Source of the DNA: Candidatus Ratteibacteria bacterium
GTDB lineage: Bacteria; CAIJMQ01
Assembly (NCBI GenBank): GCA_028715665.1
Contig: JAQURI010000074.1
Span: 1 to 7,766 of the forward strand
Reading direction: 5' to 3'
DNA length: 7,766 nt
This document shows, one piece after another, positions 5,348 through 7,766 of this stretch. The translations under genes and the position numbers were made by a program. Under the pieces are notes generated by a model that saw nothing but the letters and a program-made list of their open reading frames with translations, searched no databases and was not told the DNA's origin. The stretch's first letter is position 1; each line of letters begins with the position of its first letter.

Positions 5348-5590
5348 ATGCTAAGCAACTATACTGCCAAATATACGAGAACAGCATCCGGTTATATGGC
5401 GCAGTTGGTAGAATGGCCCGAAGTAGTAACAGAAGGAAAAACCCTTGAACAAGCCAGAGAAATGCTAAAAGACGCTTCAAATGAAATGGTAGCCGCTTAT
5501 CATCAGCAAGGTAAAGCAAAACCATATCAAGTAAAACAACTGTTAAAAGTTATTGAGAAATATAACCTATCGGAGGAAAAAGATGTATAA
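5348..5590 (+). CDS. HicB-like antitoxin-fold protein, first of a tandem pair
   Basis: An 80-residue protein with the partial RNase-H-like fold of HicB antitoxins. The visible core is YTAKYTRTASGYMAQLVEWPEVVTEGKTLEQAREMLKDASNEMVAAY (5-51), which follows the family pattern of a GY(M/V)A strand, a proline, a V.T.G.T.EQA turn and a long helix. HicB normally neutralises the RNase toxin HicA. The C-terminal residues 59-80 are polar and helical, with no visible ribbon-helix-helix or HTH DNA-binding domain, so autoregulation is doubtful. It has its own strong promoter and ribosome site and overlaps the next gene by 8 nt. No HicA gene lies on either side. Domain assignment is fairly sure; antitoxin activity is not shown by the sequence. 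Confidence 0.82.
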   Translation: MLSNYTAKYTRTASGYMAQLVEWPEVVTEGKTLEQAREMLKDASNEMVAAYHQQGKAKPYQVKQLLKVIEKYNLSEEKDV

Positions 5591-5810
5591 ATACGCTATA
5601 GAAATATTTTATAGCAAAGAAGACGGCGGATATATTGCTATAGTTCCCGAACTTCAGAGTTGTTCCGCGTTTGGCGAAACAGAAGAAAAAGCCCTAAAAG
5701 AAATTAAAATTGCAATGGAATTATGGTTGGAAACTGCCGAAAGAGAAGGAAGAGAAATACCCCAACCTAAAGGTAAAGAACTTCTTCTTGCTGTAGTAAA
5801 TCCCAATTAA
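5583..5810 (+). CDS. HicB-like antitoxin-fold protein, second of a tandem pair
   Basis: A 75-residue protein with a typical compact HicB domain: YAIEIFYSKEDGGYIAIVPELQSCSAFGETEEKALKEIKIAMELWLETAEREGREIPQP, about residues 4-62. DGGYIA and the G.T.EEAL-like GETEEKAL are the family signature. I chose the ATG at 5583 over one at 5553. GGAGG (5572-5576) sits six bases before it, and the ten extra residues from 5553 read through the ribosome site without resembling the fold. It overlaps the upstream gene by 8 nt, so the two are translationally coupled. In ordinary operons the partner of a HicB gene is HicA, a 60-80 residue protein with a GSH.F-type histidine motif; this protein has no such motif. 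Function without HicA is open. Confidence 0.85.
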   Translation: MYKYAIEIFYSKEDGGYIAIVPELQSCSAFGETEEKALKEIKIAMELWLETAEREGREIPQPKGKELLLAVVNPN

Positions 5811-5814
5811 ATAC

Positions 5815-5860
5815 AACTCCGAAGGACTCCGTTCTCCAACGCGATGTCGGAGCATCGGAG
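5815..5860. repeat. TCCGA-type repeat and hairpin, copy 2
   Basis: The first 17 bases (5815-5831) are identical to 5231-5247. CTCCGA (5817-5822) pairs with TCGGAG (5855-5860), and CTCCG (5827-5831) pairs with CGGAG (5848-5852), giving a two-tier hairpin just after the second hicB-like gene. No T-tract follows; it might still act as a 3'-end hairpin. Confidence 0.72.
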
Positions 5861-5900
5861 CAGGCGTCTCTCGTGTATCATCCATCCTGCCTCGCCAGTC

Positions 5901-5948
5901 TTTGTGCCCTTGTGCCTTAGTGCCTCTGTGCCTTTGCTACTTTGTGCC
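5901..5948. repeat. Octamer tandem array (TTTGTGCC)6
   Basis: Six consecutive 8-bp units: TTTGTGCC, CTTGTGCC, TTAGTGCC, TCTGTGCC, TTTGCTAC and TTTGTGCC. Only the fifth departs strongly from the consensus. It lies in the gene-free spacer before hsdR. It has no open frame and no obvious pairing partner. It resembles the heptamer and nonamer arrays elsewhere in the window in style but not in sequence. Confidence 0.82.
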
Positions 5949-5962
5949 TCGTTTCAATTCTA

Positions 5963-5991
5963 TTCCCAATTTCGGCAAAAAAGAATATAAT
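5963..5991 (+). promoter_or_regulatory. Candidate upstream promoter for hsdR
   Basis: TTCCCA (5963-5968) and TATAAT (5986-5991) are spaced by 17 bp, matching consensus at four of six and six of six positions. A transcript from here would carry the hairpin at 6005-6025 in its leader. It competes with the candidate at 6025-6054; sequence alone does not decide. Confidence 0.4.
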
Positions 5992-6004
5992 TGAAAAATA
6001 GTCC

Positions 6005-6025
6005 AGTCCGACGTTTCATCGGACT
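6005..6025. repeat. AGTCCGA hairpin upstream of hsdR
   Basis: AGTCCGA (6005-6011) and TCGGACT (6019-6025) form a perfect 7-bp stem with a 7-nt loop that can close one more G-C pair. The TCCGA core is shared with the elements at 5231-5261 and 5815-5860. Its right end touches the candidate -35 at 6025, so it could be an operator or a leader hairpin, or merely another repeat copy. Confidence 0.6.
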
Positions 6026-6054
6026 TGGGGTTGAAGCTGTGGGAGAGATATAAT
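6025..6054 (+). promoter_or_regulatory. Candidate proximal promoter for hsdR
   Basis: TATAAT (6049-6054) is a perfect -10 with TTGGGG (6025-6030) 18 bp upstream as a weak -35. Initiation near 6061 would leave a leader of about 24 nt without a Shine-Dalgarno sequence. Confidence 0.42.
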
Positions 6055-6084
6055 AAACAAAGATAAACATTCAAAAAATTCTTT

Positions 6085-7766
6085 ATGGTAAGCGATTACA
6101 AACCGCAAGAAGATAGACTTATTCCTCAAATAAAACTCAGTGAAAGTGACGCCAGGATAGTTATCAATAGAAAACTTCAAGAATCTGGTTGGACTTTAGA
6201 AGGTCCAAATAGAAATATCCTGACAGAGCAGTATTCCCAAGCAGGCAGAGCTGATTATTTACTGCTTGATTCCAATGGCCACAATCTCGCCATAATCGAA
6301 GCAAAAAATGATGACATTGACCCTTATGGCGACAAAGTGCAAGCAAGGGGTTATGCCGACGCTAAAGGTTGTAAATATGTCTTTTTAGCTAACTCAGAAC
6401 TCCTTTACTTTTGGGAGATAGATGAAGGCGATGCCTATCCTATTCAAAAATTTATTTCTCCCCAAGACCTCCAGAGAAGAAGAGATTTAAAGAAGTCCCG
6501 TAAACCTTTATCTCAAATTCCTCATAATAAACAGGTAGCCCCAAGATTTTGCCTTGTAGAAGCATCGGAAATTATCGCAAAACAATTTGATAGTGGTAAA
6601 AGAGCATTCCTATTAGAGATGGCAACTGGCACAGGTAAAACAAGACTTGCCGCCGCCCTAATAGAACGTTTTTTAAAAGCAAATCAAGCCGAACGAGTGC
6701 TTTTTATAGTTGATAGAATCGAACTCCGCAAACAAGCTGTCGGTGTTTTCCAACAGGCATTCAAAGATACCTATAAAGTAGCGACATACAAACCCGGCAG
6801 GCATGGTGAGTGGGGTGGCGCTTCAATTGTAGTTGCCACCATTCAAAGCCTCAATATTCATTATAAAGAAGATTTCACCCCCGGATTTTTTGACCTCGTT
6901 TTCAATGACGAATGCCATCGCTCCATATATGGCGAACTACCGCGCCAAGTTATCGAATATTTTCAAGCTACTCGTATTGGTTTGACCGCAACACCAAAAG
7001 ATTTTCTCAAAAATATTGATATAGATTCCTTAGCAGTCGACAATCCCAAAGCCCTTGAATATAGGATGATGAGGGACACATATAAACATTTCGGCTGTGA
7101 ATCCGAAGAGCCGACTTATCGCTTCTCTATCCAAAACGGAGTTAAAGCGGGTTTTCTTGTCCCGCCGAAAATTTACAGAATGCTCAGCCTTATTACAAGC
7201 GAATCATTAAGCGAAGAAGGATGGAATGCAGAAATAGACGGAGAAGAATACACATATTATATTTCCCAACTTGAAAAAAAGGTAATGATACCTGCTCGCA
7301 ATGAACTACTCTGTAAACAATTTCTTGACAATGCACTTAAAACACCGGATGGTTCTATTGGCAAAACCATAATTTTCGCTGTCTCTCGCCATCATGCAAT
7401 CCAGTTAACCAAAATATTAAACAAATTAACCCCTGAATATAACGGCAAATTTGCTCAAGTTATAATTTCCGGCATTAAGGGTTCATCGGAAATGGCTAAA
7501 GACTTCAGGAAATCCGAAAATTACTGGCCACGTGTAGCCGTAACTGTAGATATGTTATCAACTGGTTACGATTGCCCTGAAGCCCAAAATATAGTTTTGG
7601 CTCGTCCTGTTGCATCACCCACCGCGTATATACAAATAAAAGGACGCGGAACAAGAACATATACTTTCCCCGATGGAACAAAAAAGACACATTTTGTAAT
7701 TCACGATTTTTGTGAAGTAGCTAAATACTTCGAAGAAAAATACGATTATAATGCCCCTGAACCAAT
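6085..7766 (+). CDS. hsdR: Type I restriction enzyme R subunit HsdR (3' partial)
   Basis: An uninterrupted frame of 560 codons runs off the right edge. The N-terminus is a PD-(D/E)XK nuclease: D57 in GRADYLL, E72 and K74 in IIEAKN, and the QxxxY motif QARGY (86-90) typical of type I enzymes. A superfamily 2 translocase follows: motif I MATGTGKT (179-186), Ia RVLFIVDRIELRKQA (204-218), Ib VATIQSL, II DECH (275-278), III GLTATP (299-304), V TVDMLSTGYDCPE (487-499) and VI QIKGRGTR (517-524). FWEI and the VIHDF end resemble EcoEI-like HsdR. It translocates and cuts unmodified DNA with HsdM and HsdS, which are not in the window and are expected downstream. The ATG at 6085 is forced, as a TAA lies in frame at 6064-6066 and no other start intervenes. 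No Shine-Dalgarno sequence is visible. GGT codes 14 of 33 glycines, unlike the mla genes, which suggests acquisition by transfer. Confidence 0.94.
   Translation, partial: MVSDYKPQEDRLIPQIKLSESDARIVINRKLQESGWTLEGPNRNILTEQYSQAGRADYLLLDSNGHNLAIIEAKNDDIDPYGDKVQARGYADAKGCKYVFLANSELLYFWEIDEGDAYPIQKFISPQDLQRRRDLKKSRKPLSQIPHNKQVAPRFCLVEASEIIAKQFDSGKRAFLLEMATGTGKTRLAAALIERFLKANQAERVLFIVDRIELRKQAVGVFQQAFKDTYKVATYKPGRHGEWGGASIVVATIQSLNIHYKEDFTPGFFDLVFNDECHRSIYGELPRQVIEYFQATRIGLTATPKDFLKNIDIDSLAVDNPKALEYRMMRDTYKHFGCESEEPTYRFSIQNGVKAGFLVPPKIYRMLSLITSESLSEEGWNAEIDGEEYTYYISQLEKKVMIPARNELLCKQFLDNALKTPDGSIGKTIIFAVSRHHAIQLTKILNKLTPEYNGKFAQVIISGIKGSSEMAKDFRKSENYWPRVAVTVDMLSTGYDCPEAQNIVLARPVASPTAYIQIKGRGTRTYTFPDGTKKTHFVIHDFCEVAKYFEEKYDYNAPEP

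Noticed and set aside
5553..5582. Upstream ATG giving ten extra residues to the second HicB-like protein
   Set aside because: The extra stretch covers the ribosome site GGAGG at 5572-5576, which is correctly placed for the ATG at 5583, and the HicB fold begins at that Met.
5901..5948. Octamer array as a CRISPR array
   Set aside because: Units are 8 bp with no spacers and no cas genes are present.
5590..6084. Search for a HicA toxin after the hicB pair
   Set aside because: No frame with a start, ribosome site and the GSH.F-type motif exists in this stretch on either strand.

Overview
The window looks like chromosomal DNA from a Gram-negative (diderm) bacterium. The evidence is an Mla/MCE-type lipid-transport operon, which only makes sense with an outer membrane or comparable envelope. 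The sequence is moderately AT-rich. Its gene spacers carry several families of small hairpins and short-period tandem repeats, a style I associate loosely with environmental candidate phyla such as Omnitrophota or Elusimicrobiota. That assignment is a guess; no marker gene here fixes the taxon.

Layout. (1) Positions 2-4981 form one co-directional gene set on the + strand. It starts with the 3' part of a GAF / SpoIIE-type PP2C phosphatase / RsbW-like kinase protein. A STAS protein follows, then the ABC permease mlaE, the ATPase mlaF, the substrate-binding MCE protein mlaD (overlapping mlaF by 14 nt) and a 72-residue single-span membrane protein. (2) Positions 4982-5347 have no gene but hold three hairpin elements, a TCCGA hairpin and a strong sigma70-like promoter. 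(3) Positions 5348-5810 hold two overlapping HicB-like genes with no HicA toxin beside them. (4) Positions 5811-6084 are another repeat-rich spacer with an octamer array, a hairpin and candidate promoters. (5) From 6085 to the window edge runs the 5' 560 codons of a type I restriction subunit, hsdR, open at the right end.

How the genes may work together. MlaE, MlaF and MlaD make the core of an inner-membrane phospholipid transporter. The STAS protein could be its MlaB-like subunit, the anti-sigma antagonist of the upstream phosphatase/kinase protein, or both. If both, lipid transport would be under serine-phosphorylation control. hicB-hicB and hsdR look like an accessory or defence segment next to the housekeeping operon. 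hsdR differs from the mla genes in codon use (GGT for 14 of 33 glycines, against 0 of 19 in mlaE).

The most unusual feature is in the spacers. Four of them carry different imperfect tandem arrays with periods 7, 7, 9 and 8 bp, two of these arranged as mirror-image arms. A separate 13-bp perfect inverted repeat brackets the small membrane-protein gene, and a 17-bp direct repeat brackets the hicB pair.
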